Positions 47,801 to 55,295 of a stretch of DNA of 64,000 nt are shown here, in pieces. Both the position numbers and the translations under genes were made by a program. The notes under the pieces were generated by a model. The model was not told where the DNA came from and did not search any database. It saw only the letters and a list, made by a program, of their open reading frames with translations. Origin of the DNA: Aeromicrobium panaciterrae (lineage in GTDB: Bacteria; Actinomycetota; Actinomycetes; Propionibacteriales; Nocardioidaceae); the NCBI RefSeq assembly GCF_031457275.1, contig NZ_JAVDWH010000001.1:1240001-1304000 (forward strand), given 5' to 3'. The number at the start of each line of letters is the position of its first letter. Position 1 is the stretch's first letter.

Positions 47801-50800
47801 CTCGCGCGCATCGTCCATGGCGACAACCTGGACGTCAGCTTCGTGGGCGCCGGCAAGGCGCTTGCGGCTCAGGCTCAGTGGCATGCGACGAACGGTGATC
47901 CGGCCCGCAAGGACCGCTTCGCCCAGATCGCGACCGACGCTCTTACCGAGCCGAGTGCTCCGTGGGCTGGCGAGACCGCAGTTGTGACCGGCGCAAGCCA
48001 GGGCTCGATCGCTGCCGGAATCACCGGCCAGCTTCTTGCTGGTGGCGCCACGGTCGTGGCGACGACGTCGGGTCTTGATCCGAAGCGCCTCGCGTTCTAC
48101 CGCGAGCTCTACCGCACGCACGCCATCAACGGTGCTGCTCTGTGGGTTGTCCCGGCCAACATGGCATCCTTCGCTGACGTCGACGCGCTCACTGAGTGGA
48201 TCGGCGCCGAGCAGACGCAGACACGTGCCGGTACGACGACGGTGCTCAAGCCCGCCATGACACCGACCCTGCTTTTCCCGTTCGCAGCGGGCCGCGTGGC
48301 CGGCGACATGTCGGACGTAGGAAGCCGCACCGAGATCGACATGCGTGTTCTGCTGTGGTCGGTCGAGCGCCTGATCACCTCGCTGTCGGCGCACGGTCAG
48401 GACCACGACATCGACGCAACGCTGCACGTTGTGATTCCCGGATCGCCCAACCGTGGCATGTTCGGTGGCGACGGTGGCTACGGCGAGGCCAAGGCTGCTC
48501 TCGATGCCCTCGTCACCCGCTGGAAGGCCGAGCCTGCGTGGGCCAACCGCGTCTCGCTTAGCCACGCCATCATCGGCTGGGTACGCGGCACGGGCCTCAT
48601 GGGCGGCAATGACCCGCTGGTCGAGGCCGTAGAGGCCGCTGGCGTACGCACGTGGACGCCTGACGAAATGGCCGCAGCGCTGCTCGAGACCTGCACGGCT
48701 GAGGCTCGCGCTGCAGCTCACATCGAGCCGCAGACAGTCGACCTCACAGGTGGGCTTGGCGGAGTGAACCTCGACATGCGTGCACTCGCCGAAGGTGTCG
48801 AGCGGCCTGCAGTCGAGGCCGAGGACGAGACCGGCATGATCGCCGCCTTGGCCCCGTCGCCGGCACAGCTCGACCGAGTCGACACCCTCGACTGGGCGCC
48901 GCTCGAGGCGCGTCCTGAGGACCTCGTCGTCATGGTTGGCGCCGGAGAGCTCGGCCCGTACGGCTCCTCGCGCACACGCTTCGAGGTCGAAGTGACCGAC
49001 GAGCTGTCGGCCGCCGGAATCCTCGAGCTTGCCTGGACCACAGGGCTCGTCGCCTGGGACACCAACGCTGGTGGCTGGTACGACACGGCCTCGCAAGAGA
49101 GTGTCGATGAGGCTGATCTCGCCGATCGTTATGAAGAGGCAGTCCGCGAAGCTTGTGGCATCCGCCGCTACGTCGACGAAGGCAACATGGTCGACAACGC
49201 AGCACCGCTGCTGACGTCGGTCTTCCTCGACAAGGACCTGTCGTTCACAGTCTCCAACGAGTCCGAAGCCAAGGCACTCCGCGACGCGGACCCCGAGCGT
49301 ACGGTCATCGCGGCGACAGCCGACGGCGACTGGACCGTGACCCGCAAGGCCGGCACCGAGATCCGCGTGCCGCGCCGACTAAAGCTGACCCGTACGGTCG
49401 GCGGCCAGATCCCGACCGGCTTCGATCCCACGGTGTGGGGAATCCCAGCCGAGATGGTCGAGTCGATCGACCGCGTCGGCCTGTGGAACCTCGTCTGCAC
49501 CGTTGACGCATTCCTCTCGAGCGGCTTCGAACCGTCGGAGCTCATGCGTTGGGTTCACCCGGCGATGGTGGCCAACACGCAGGGCACCGGCATGGGCGGC
49601 ATGCAGTCGATGCAGTCGCTCTACCTCGACACGCTGCTGGGTGAGAACAAGGCCAACGACATCCTCCAGGAGGCGTTGCCCAACGTCATCGCAGCGCACG
49701 TCGTGCAGTCGTACGTCGGCTCGTACGGCGCGATGGTTCACCCCGTCGCCGCCTGCGCAACGACCGCGGTGTCTGTCGAAGAAGGCGTCGACAAGATCAA
49801 GCTCGGCAAGGCGGACTTCGTCGTCGCCGGCGGATTCGATGACCTGAGCGTTGAAGGCATCGTCGGCTTCGCTGACATGTCAGCCACGGCCGACTCGGCA
49901 GCCATGAAGGCCAAGGGCATTGAGGACCGCTACTTCAGCCGCGGCAACGACCGCCGCTACGGCGGATTCGTCGAGTCACAGGGCGGCGGAACGATTCTCC
50001 TTGCGCGCGGCGATGTCGCTGCCCGCATGGGTCTGCCTGTGCTCGCAGTCGTCGCGTACGCCGGATCGTTCGCTGACGGTGTCCACACCTCGATCCCGGC
50101 TCCGGGCATCGGTGCACTGGCAGCAGGCCGCGGCGGACGCGAGTCCGCTCTGGCGAAGTCGCTGGCGCAGGTCGGTCTGACCGCCGACGACATCGGCGTG
50201 CTGTCGAAGCACGACACGTCGACGGGCGTCAACGAGCGCAACGAGTCCGAGCTCCATGAGCGTCTTGCGGCGGCAATCGGCCGCAGCGAGGGCAACCCGC
50301 TCTACGTCATCTCGCAGAAGACCCTCACAGGTCACGCGAAGGGTGGAGCGGCAGCGTTCCAGCTCATCGGACTCAGCCAGGTGCTCACGGGTGGAGTCGT
50401 TCCTCCAAACCGCAGTCTCGACTGCGTCATGGACGACCTCGCCGAGCACGAGCACCTCGTCTGGCTCCGTGAGCCGCTGGCGACCGGTCAGCTGAAGGCG
50501 GGCCTCGTGACGAGCCTCGGCTTCGGTCACGTGGCGGGCCTGATCGCGCTGGTCAACCCCCAAGCCTTCCTTGCAACCCTCACGGCGGAGGAGCGAGACT
50601 CCTACGCCACCCGCGCGGAAGCGCGGACGATCGGGGGCCGGATGCGTCTGGTTCGGGCAATGTACGGCGGCCCCTCGCTGTACGAACGTCCCGACCGTCG
50701 CCTCGGTAGCGAGGGAGTGCGGGCACGGGAGGCTGCGATGCTCCTGGATCCGCAAGCACGACTGGGTGAGGGAGACATCTACCAGTCGGTGTCATGCCAA

Positions 50801-50803
50801 TGA
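41819..50803 (+). CDS. fas: type I fatty acid synthase
   Basis: This 2994-residue multienzyme builds acyl-CoA from acetyl-CoA and malonyl-CoA. Domains in order: acetyltransferase (GHSQGLIAA, near 151), enoyl reductase barrel (EGGKAGGHHSWED, near 560), MaoC-like dehydratase (TGDHNPIHTS, near 1193), malonyl/palmitoyl transferase (AGHSVGEYNALA, near 1393), acyl carrier region (DGASSRRNQLL, near 1755), ketoreductase (VTGASQGS, near 2054) and ketosynthase (AACATTAVSVEEG near 2646; KTLTGHAKGG near 2835). GTG 41819 follows GAGGGA; upstream in-frame codons lie in the operators. acpS overlaps the stop. Confidence 0.96.
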   Translation: MTTIDTSLAPTRTSERRGALVDRIVDGAPYAVGFGGQGASWLEPLADLVRDFALEADLEALVSQAEAKLVPVAGELARAGITFTPLAWVDVLAVGESAEDDDAPELPDTDMLGTPGVSLPGILLTQLAGIRALHRQGIDTQVIKPSAVIGHSQGLIAAQSLAGVDDVELLAIARLVGAAGQLVGRRRGLLGNSMLSISNVRPERIDEILAELPASLRVVARMRNGRRSVVISGPASSLHVVQAHLEEVAAAEKAERDRKTTGGTPFAPVIEPLTSQLAFHHPDLAEAADLVATWATACGIDAERARDLAKRSLVDPVDWVESLETAMNSGATWILDLGPGDIAARLSARELRTRGVGIIATTTRRGHRELVAAGAAPRLATPWSAYAPSVVTLPDGSIHAETRFTRLTGKSPILLAGMTPTTVDAKIVAAAANAGFWAELAGGGQVTEPIFADRVAELNELLTPGSTFQFNSLFLDPYLWKLQLGQKRLVQRARAAGAPIDAVIVTAGIPELEEAVALVSELRDADITHVVFKPGTVKQIRQVVAIAKEVAPTPIIVQIEGGKAGGHHSWEDLDDLLLATYGELRALDNVVVCVGGGIGTPEVAAAYLSGEWARRHDFPLMPLDGILVGTAAMATLEATTAPDVKQLLVDTRGTGSWIGAGTAKGGMASSLSQLGADIHEIDNTASRTGHLLDEVAGDAEAVAERRDEIIDALNRTAKPYFGDVATMTYAQWLSRFLELSGTPTWLDITMQERFTAMLQRAEARLHSADRGTIPTLFANESSVAFGATALDVLLRAYPEAAEVTLHPGDVLFFVDQCKTPGKPVNFVPVLDQDVRRWWRSDSLWQAHDARYGADQVCVIPGPVSVGGIDRVDEPVAELLRRFEDATIDGLLASGRAPQRVAGRRRVDGAGDVLSLVLAAPDLVWAGRTVRNPVHRLGADWVIVDPERAEHPETGATVIAIDARTAELHVPLARPLSLRIDLGDAVVAGAAPVVTTEIAAEAMGALVAGAAGGTVPKIADGHATVSVDWDPDLIADHAGVTGADVPVHPVPDVLVGLAWPSVFAVLGDVTTADGIPVIEGMLDLVHLDHAVTLVGALPTAPAKLTIGATVESVSDTDYGRVVTVDVTVTSSGNDIANLRERFAIRGRTGAGELADPARAGGALGEDVQDTPRKSRGSASVVAPTDLRAFAAVTGDHNPIHTSIAAARLAGLGDPIVHGMWVSAAAQQIVSGRRITGWTTRFMAPVRPGATVDVRADRVGLDAGAEVLDISCRVEGEVVMAATARLEAPRTAYAFPGQGIQHAGMGMAAYARSKAAREIWDRADAHTREALGFSILNVVRDNPTVLVAQGVTHKHPDGVLFLTQFTQVAMAVLGAAQMAELREAGAFVEGSILAGHSVGEYNALAAVSGVIALEGVVEVVFQRGSVMHTLVERDAEGRSDYRLAAIRPSQIGLVDDNVKEFVDGIAEQSGEFLQIVNYNLRDSQYAIAGTVRGLEILETAVNKRRDEFGGKGAFILIPGIDVPFHSTVLRGGVPDFRARLDELLPPTIDPAILAGRYVPNLVPKPFSLDRAFIQEIADLVPSEPLDGVLADFAAWSKKPGELCRVVLIELLAWQFASPVRWIETQDLMFGELGVERFIEVGVGQAPTVANLASQTLKLPGRHGGPVEVLNFERDSAAVFSTDEEMVEFEEDEAVVEMPTSDAASPSVQLVTSMTTSGPRPADITFDAADATTVLIAWWTKMRIDQIGAADSIESLCDGASSRRNQLLVDLGGELGLGAIDGAADADLPTLSGQVKGLARGYKAFGQVLTEALGDHLKKVLGPTGKRQAYVAERVTDVWQLEPGWASHVLAELAMSSREGASVRGGDFGSLSGLATGADVDAAIDASVAAVASRHGVSVDLPSTGGGEATIDAAAMAEFTSQITGPDGVLASAARLVLDQLGLNEQPIVAEPNADDAEILARVESELGSDWAKLTAPAFDSDKAVQLDDRWASAREDLARIVHGDNLDVSFVGAGKALAAQAQWHATNGDPARKDRFAQIATDALTEPSAPWAGETAVVTGASQGSIAAGITGQLLAGGATVVATTSGLDPKRLAFYRELYRTHAINGAALWVVPANMASFADVDALTEWIGAEQTQTRAGTTTVLKPAMTPTLLFPFAAGRVAGDMSDVGSRTEIDMRVLLWSVERLITSLSAHGQDHDIDATLHVVIPGSPNRGMFGGDGGYGEAKAALDALVTRWKAEPAWANRVSLSHAIIGWVRGTGLMGGNDPLVEAVEAAGVRTWTPDEMAAALLETCTAEARAAAHIEPQTVDLTGGLGGVNLDMRALAEGVERPAVEAEDETGMIAALAPSPAQLDRVDTLDWAPLEARPEDLVVMVGAGELGPYGSSRTRFEVEVTDELSAAGILELAWTTGLVAWDTNAGGWYDTASQESVDEADLADRYEEAVREACGIRRYVDEGNMVDNAAPLLTSVFLDKDLSFTVSNESEAKALRDADPERTVIAATADGDWTVTRKAGTEIRVPRRLKLTRTVGGQIPTGFDPTVWGIPAEMVESIDRVGLWNLVCTVDAFLSSGFEPSELMRWVHPAMVANTQGTGMGGMQSMQSLYLDTLLGENKANDILQEALPNVIAAHVVQSYVGSYGAMVHPVAACATTAVSVEEGVDKIKLGKADFVVAGGFDDLSVEGIVGFADMSATADSAAMKAKGIEDRYFSRGNDRRYGGFVESQGGGTILLARGDVAARMGLPVLAVVAYAGSFADGVHTSIPAPGIGALAAGRGGRESALAKSLAQVGLTADDIGVLSKHDTSTGVNERNESELHERLAAAIGRSEGNPLYVISQKTLTGHAKGGAAAFQLIGLSQVLTGGVVPPNRSLDCVMDDLAEHEHLVWLREPLATGQLKAGLVTSLGFGHVAGLIALVNPQAFLATLTAEERDSYATRAEARTIGGRMRLVRAMYGGPSLYERPDRRLGSEGVRAREAAMLLDPQARLGEGDIYQSVSCQ

Positions 50804-51189
50804 CGATCCTTGGGGTTGGTGTCGATCTGGTCCACGTTCCTACGTTCGCGGACCAGCTTGACCAGCCCGGTACGAGGTTCGCCGAGGCATTCTCACCTGG
50901 CGAGCGGAGTGATGCGCGGAGTGGTCCCTCCAATCCCGCGCGTCACTTCGCCGCTCGCTGGGCTGCCAAGGAAGCTGTGATCAAGGCCTGGTCGGCGTCG
51001 ATGTATGGCGAGGCGCCTGTCATGGATGAGGGCATCCATCATCTGATCGAGGTTGTCACCGACGCGTGGGGACGGCCGCGCATTCGACTGCATGGCGAAG
51101 TAGCCAAGAGGCTCACTGGGCACACCCTTGAGGTGTCGCTCAGTCACGACGGCGACTACGCCACCGCGTACGTCATCCTGTCCGACTGA
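50800..51189 (+). CDS. acpS: holo-ACP synthase
   Basis: This 129-residue phosphopantetheinyl transferase has the GVGVDLV motif at the N-terminus and FAARWAAKEAVIKA with the metal-binding Glu. It would load the FAS I carrier domain. The ATG at 50800 overlaps the fas stop by four bases; an ATG six bases earlier is also possible. Fusion or coupling of AcpS with FAS I is normal in actinobacteria. Confidence 0.95.
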   Translation: MTILGVGVDLVHVPTFADQLDQPGTRFAEAFSPGERSDARSGPSNPARHFAARWAAKEAVIKAWSASMYGEAPVMDEGIHHLIEVVTDAWGRPRIRLHGEVAKRLTGHTLEVSLSHDGDYATAYVILSD

Positions 51190-51197
51190 GGCGCCCG

Positions 51198-51818
51198 CTA
51201 CTCCGAGTGCTCGGCGCTCAGCAGGTACGCCATCACGAGACGCTTGAGCTCGATGACCGCCTCGGTGTGCTCCTGGCCATCGCGGATCGAGAAGTTGAGC
51301 ATCGAGTAGACGACGTGCACCAGCACCTCGGCCATGATCGTGCGGCGTTCGCGCGGTGTGCCCGGCGTCAGGGGAGCCAGGGCCTTGGCTACCTCGGCGG
51401 CAAGCTCACGCTCAGTAACAGCCGCCGTGGCCCTAGTGGCGGGTGTCGACTGAACCGCGAGCCAGACAGCGCGGCGCGAGGGGTCGTCGACCCACATCTT
51501 GGCCATGTGGTCGACGAGTCGGTTGAGGAACTTCAGCCAGTCGAGTGACGGGATCGCCTCGGCGAATGACGCCAGTTCCATGCGTACGGCCACAGCGTCG
51601 ACGCGGTCGAGCTCGCAAACCATGACGTACTTGTTCTGGAAGAACTGGTACAGCGTGCCGATCGGCAGGCCCGCGCGATGTGCGACTTCCTCGCAGGTGA
51701 ACGACTCGAACCCGACCTCGAGCAGCAGCTCGCGAGCCACCAACAAGAGGTAGTCAAACTTCTTGTGGCTGCGCTCCTGGGTCGGGCGGCGCCTGGGTTC
51801 GAGAATCTCGGCCGTCAC
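51198..51818 (-). CDS. TetR-family regulator next to fas-acpS
   Basis: The 206-residue regulator begins with a basic arm (EPRRRPTQERSHKKF) and a helix-turn-helix (TCEEVAHRAGLPIGTLYQFFQNKYVMV). It follows the kinase gene by ten bases on the same strand and faces acpS tail to tail. Candidate targets are the TGAGG-N4-CCTCA sites of fas and accD, or the CTAAGC operator that heads its own operon. I cannot choose from sequence, and it does not closely resemble what I recall of mycobacterial FasR. Confidence 0.85.
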   Translation of the reverse strand: MTAEILEPRRRPTQERSHKKFDYLLLVARELLLEVGFESFTCEEVAHRAGLPIGTLYQFFQNKYVMVCELDRVDAVAVRMELASFAEAIPSLDWLKFLNRLVDHMAKMWVDDPSRRAVWLAVQSTPATRATAAVTERELAAEVAKALAPLTPGTPRERRTIMAEVLVHVVYSMLNFSIRDGQEHTEAVIELKRLVMAYLLSAEHSE

Positions 51819-51828
51819 GCCGTTGACC

Positions 51829-52860
51829 CTAGCGCGAAGCGGCGCGTCCTGCGGCGATCAATGGCTCAATCATGTCGCCGATTCCATCGAACCCGCCGCC
51901 AACCGTCTGGCCCGCCGAGTGCCTGAAATGGATGCCTTCGAGGATCACAGCGAGCTTGAAGAATGCCAGCGACAGGTGGAACGAGATGTTGCTGACGTCC
52001 CTGCCGGACTTGGCGGCATAGCGCTCAAGAGTGTCATGACGACTGAGGTAGCCGGGAGCCAGAGGCGCGTCCGTGACCATCGCTGCGCCCATGCTTGAGG
52101 GCGGTGCCTCCTCGGCGAGCTGCTGATAGGCCAACAGCACCGCGACGTCCGTCAGCGGATCCCCGAGTGTGCTCATCTCCCAGTCGAGCACAGCCGTGAT
52201 GTTGTCGGAGTCGTCAACCAGCACGTTGTCGAGCCGGTAGTCGCCGTGCACGATCGTGCCGTCACTCGACGTCGGAATGTTGGCATCCAACTGGGCGATG
52301 AGCTCGTCCATGCCGGGGAGCTCACGGCTCGTAGATGCAGCGAGCTGCTTCTTCCAGCGTGAGACCTGCCGCTCGAGGTATCCGTTCGGCCGACCGAATT
52401 CGGACAAGCCGACCGCGGCGTAGTCGACGGCGTGCAGAGCGGCCAGCGTGTCGACCAACTGTTCGGTGATCGCTTGGGTGCGGTCGGCACCGAGCGGCTT
52501 GAGCTGTTCGGCCCGTCCGTACGGAGTCCCGTCGGCCTTCGCCATGACGTAGAACGGTGCACCGATGACGTCAACGTCCTCGCAGTGGGCCAGTGTCTGC
52601 GGCACCGGCACATCTGTGTCGCCCAGGGCGGCCATGACGGTGTACTCGCGACTCATGTCGTGTGCCGTGGCGAGCACATGGCCCAGGGGAGGGCGGCGTA
52701 CGACGTAGTCCGTCGCTCCATCGCTCACCAGGTAGGTGAGGTTGGACTTGCCGCCCGTGATCAGGCCGGCCGACAGCTCACCCGTGGCGAGTGTCGGCGC
52801 ATTCGCCGACAGCCAGGTGTGCAGCGCAGCAAGATCGAGCCCCTTCGGATCTTCGGACAT
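51829..52860 (-). CDS. aminoglycoside-phosphotransferase-like kinase (ACAD10/11 N-terminal type)
   Basis: This 343-residue protein has the APH/choline-kinase catalytic loop HGDYRLDNVL, the metal-binding LDWEMSTLGDP and a Gly-rich N-terminal GGKSNLTYLV. Members of this group next to acyl-CoA dehydrogenases or SDRs phosphorylate 4-hydroxyacyl-CoA in animals, so an acyl-CoA-linked role is more likely here than drug resistance. Its ATG overlaps the SDR stop by one base. Confidence 0.82.
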   Translation of the reverse strand: MSEDPKGLDLAALHTWLSANAPTLATGELSAGLITGGKSNLTYLVSDGATDYVVRRPPLGHVLATAHDMSREYTVMAALGDTDVPVPQTLAHCEDVDVIGAPFYVMAKADGTPYGRAEQLKPLGADRTQAITEQLVDTLAALHAVDYAAVGLSEFGRPNGYLERQVSRWKKQLAASTSRELPGMDELIAQLDANIPTSSDGTIVHGDYRLDNVLVDDSDNITAVLDWEMSTLGDPLTDVAVLLAYQQLAEEAPPSSMGAAMVTDAPLAPGYLSRHDTLERYAAKSGRDVSNISFHLSLAFFKLAVILEGIHFRHSAGQTVGGGFDGIGDMIEPLIAAGRAASR

Positions 52861-53615
52861 CAGCAGAGCGGCCCGCCAGCGACGTAGATGACCTGGCCGG
52901 ACACGAAGCCGGCGCCTTCGCTGACGAGGTACGAGACAGCGTGGGCGATGTCCTCGGGCTGGCCAACCCGCTGGACGGGAATCTGCTCGGCACTGAACTT
53001 GATGAAGTCATCGAACGCGACGCCGAGGCGCTCAGCCGTGGAGGCCGTCATGTCGGTCTGGATGAAGCCGGGTGCGATCGCGTTGGCGGTGACGCCAAAC
53101 TTGCCGAGCTCGATCGCCAACGTCTTCGTGAAGCCCTGGACGCCAGCCTTGGCGGCCGAGTAGTTGGCCTGGCCGCGGTTGCCGAGAGCCGAGCTGCTGG
53201 AGAGGTTGACGATGCGGCCCCACTTGGCCTCAGTCATGTACTTCTGAGCGCTCTTGGTCATCAGGAATGCTCCGCGCAAGTGCACGTTCATGACGGTGTC
53301 CCAGTCGTCCGTCGTCATCTTGAAGAGCATGTTGTCGCGGATGACACCGGCATTGTTGATCAGCACGGTCGGAGCGCCGAGGTCTGACTCGATGCGGGCG
53401 AAGGCGGCCTTGACCTGCTCCTCGTCGCTGACGTTTGCGCCGACTGCGAGGGCTGATCCACCGGCGGCGGTGATGGCATCGACGGTTCCAGCGCAGGACG
53501 CCTCGTCGAGGTCGACGACGGCGACCTTAAACCCGTCGGCCGAAAGTCGCTGGGCCACTCCGGCGCCGATTCCTCGGGCTCCGCCGGTGACGATCGCGGT
53601 ACGGGCTTCACTCAC
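52860..53615 (-). CDS. FabG-like short-chain dehydrogenase/reductase
   Basis: This 251-residue SDR has VTGGARGIGAG, NNAGVIRDN, catalytic Ser in NLSSSSALGNRGQ and YSAAK, then APGFIQTDM, close to 3-oxoacyl-ACP/CoA reductases. GTG 53615 follows AAGGAG by eight bases. The CTAAGC operator lies 24 bases upstream. It is the first gene of the SDR-kinase-TetR operon and may reduce 3-oxoacyl substrates, although FAS I carries its own ketoreductase. Confidence 0.88.
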   Translation of the reverse strand: MSEARTAIVTGGARGIGAGVAQRLSADGFKVAVVDLDEASCAGTVDAITAAGGSALAVGANVSDEEQVKAAFARIESDLGAPTVLINNAGVIRDNMLFKMTTDDWDTVMNVHLRGAFLMTKSAQKYMTEAKWGRIVNLSSSSALGNRGQANYSAAKAGVQGFTKTLAIELGKFGVTANAIAPGFIQTDMTASTAERLGVAFDDFIKFSAEQIPVQRVGQPEDIAHAVSYLVSEGAGFVSGQVIYVAGGPLC

Positions 53616-53638
53616 TGTTTTGCTCCTTCGAAGGTGAC

Positions 53639-53654
53639 CTAAGCGCTTGCTTAG
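53639..53654. promoter_or_regulatory. TetR-type operator, copy 2
   Basis: CTAAGCGCTTGCTTAG is the reverse complement of the site at 36919-36934, and identity extends to 18 bases (TGCTAAGCAAGCGCTTAG on the minus strand). It sits before the SDR start at a distance normal for operators, linking this operon to the acyl-CoA dehydrogenase operon 17 kb away. Confidence 0.7.
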
Positions 53655-53731
53655 CAAGTTCCTCAGAACCGTATCGCAGACGAACCGCGCACGCGAGAGC
53701 CAGATCACTCAAAAACATCGCTCACGGAAAG

Positions 53732-53773
53732 TGAGGTTTTCCTCATGTTTGTGTATAGTTGAGGAAAACCTCA
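53732..53773. promoter_or_regulatory. accD promoter with paired TGAGG-N4-CCTCA operators
   Basis: TGAGGTTTTCCTCA (53732-53745) and TGAGGAAAACCTCA (53760-53773) are perfect palindromic sites, each followed by TGTTT. Between them TATAGT (53754-53759) directly adjoins the second site, as TAAAGT does before fas. A third partial element (AAAAACATCGCTCAC) lies at 53711-53725. Confidence 0.8.
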
Positions 53774-53789
53774 TGTTTTAGGAGTCGTC

Positions 53790-55295
53790 GTGTCGCAACG
53801 TGAAACACCTTCGGTGCTCTCAGCGCCTGACGAGACTGGTCATCGCTCGATGCTTACGCAGCGTCGTGCCGATCGGTTCGCCCACGTCGAGCCCAAGGGC
53901 AAGCGGGTCTACACGGCACTTCAGCGTGCCGAGATGCTCGTCGACGAGGGCTCCTTCGTGTCCATGACACCGTTGCGCTCTGCCGGCGCCGGTCAGGGCA
54001 GCGGCGTCATTGCCGGATGGGGTACGACCGACGGTCACCCGCTCGTCGTCGTCTCGCACGACGCAGCGGTGGCCTCTGGTGCGATCGGCGCAGTCATGGC
54101 CGAGAGCATTCAGAAGGCTCAGCGTTTCGCGATCGACAAGGGCTACCCGATCGTCTACATCAACGACTCGGGTGGAGCTCGCATCCACGACGGCATCTTC
54201 GCGCTGCACGGTTGTGGCGGCATCTTCGCGCTCAACATTGAGGCGCAGAAGCGCATCCCGCAGATCTCGCTGATCCTGGGCCCGTGCGCCGGCGCTGCCG
54301 CGTACTCACCAGCTCTGACCGACTGGACGATCATGGTCAAGGAGCAGGGACAGATGTTCCTGACCGGCCCGGACATCGTCAAGGCGGCCACCGGCGAGGA
54401 CGCTTCAGCGGAAGATATCGGTGGATCAGACCTCCACACCCGCGTCAGCGGCGTTGCTCACCTCGAGGTCGACAACGAAGAAGAGGCGTTCCACGCGACA
54501 CGCCTGCTGCTGTCGTTCCTGCCGACCCACAAGGGTGGTGCGCAGAAGCGCCACAGCCCCGTACCGGCCAACCCCGGCGCCGTTGAGCGCCTGCCTGGCA
54601 TCGTCCCGGAGAAGTCCAGCATCGTCTTCGACATGAATGCCGTCATGGACGGTGTCCTCGACAACGGTGCGCGCCTCGAGCTCATGCCGACGCATGCGCC
54701 GAGCATCCTCACGCTGTTCGCCCGCCTCGACGGTCACGCGGTCGGCGTCATCGCCAACCAGTCCGACGCCCGCGGCGGCATCCTCGACTCCAAGGCAGCC
54801 GTCAAGGCCGCGCGGTTCGTGGACTTCTGTGGCCGCTTTGACCTCCCGGTCATCACATTCGTCGACGTTCCCGGCTTCCTGCCCGGCACGGTCGAAGAGG
54901 GTCGCGGCATCATCACGCATGGTGCCAAGCTCCTCAAGGCGTACGTCGAGACGACGTCGCCCAAGCTCACGGTCGTCGTGCGCAAGGCGTACGGCGGCGC
55001 GTACATCGCAATGGGCGCTGCGTCGCTCGGTGCCGACGTCAACTGGGCCTGGGCTCAGTCCGAGATCGCGGTGATGGGTCCCGGCGGCGCCGTCGCGTTA
55101 CTTCATCGACGTGCGCTCAAGGAAGCCGAGGAGCCGACCGTGCTTCGCGACGAGCTTGCTGCTGTCTACCGCGAGGAAGTCGCTCGCCCCTATTTGGCCG
55201 CTGAGGCCGGTATCGTCGACGATGTGATCCATCCCGAGGAGACACGCGACCGTATGACTGCGGCGCTTCGCATGCTCACCGCCGGCACCGCCTGA
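53790..55295 (+). CDS. accD: acyl-CoA carboxylase carboxyltransferase subunit
   Basis: This 501-residue carboxyltransferase has both halves of the crotonase-like fold in one chain: PIVYINDSGGARIHDGIFAL and GPCAGAAAYSPALTDW in the first, VDVPGFLPGTVEEGRGIITHGAKLL and RKAYGGAYIAMGA in the second. It transfers CO2 from biotin to acetyl-CoA or propionyl-CoA. GTG 53790 follows AGGAG. It shares its operator pair with fas and overlaps the biotin carrier gene. No biotin carboxylase gene is in the window. Confidence 0.93.
   Translation: MSQRETPSVLSAPDETGHRSMLTQRRADRFAHVEPKGKRVYTALQRAEMLVDEGSFVSMTPLRSAGAGQGSGVIAGWGTTDGHPLVVVSHDAAVASGAIGAVMAESIQKAQRFAIDKGYPIVYINDSGGARIHDGIFALHGCGGIFALNIEAQKRIPQISLILGPCAGAAAYSPALTDWTIMVKEQGQMFLTGPDIVKAATGEDASAEDIGGSDLHTRVSGVAHLEVDNEEEAFHATRLLLSFLPTHKGGAQKRHSPVPANPGAVERLPGIVPEKSSIVFDMNAVMDGVLDNGARLELMPTHAPSILTLFARLDGHAVGVIANQSDARGGILDSKAAVKAARFVDFCGRFDLPVITFVDVPGFLPGTVEEGRGIITHGAKLLKAYVETTSPKLTVVVRKAYGGAYIAMGAASLGADVNWAWAQSEIAVMGPGGAVALLHRRALKEAEEPTVLRDELAAVYREEVARPYLAAEAGIVDDVIHPEETRDRMTAALRMLTAGTA

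Noticed and set aside
44558-49096. 1512-codon open frame on the minus strand opposite fas
   Set aside because: It mirrors the fas frame in GC-rich DNA. The translation is Arg/Asp/Glu/Gly-rich without motifs, while the plus strand has seven recognisable enzyme domains.
51829-52860. Aminoglycoside resistance gene
   Set aside because: Although the kinase fold is shared, the context (SDR, TetR, acyl-CoA genes) and resemblance to the ACAD10/11 N-terminal kinase argue against drug resistance.
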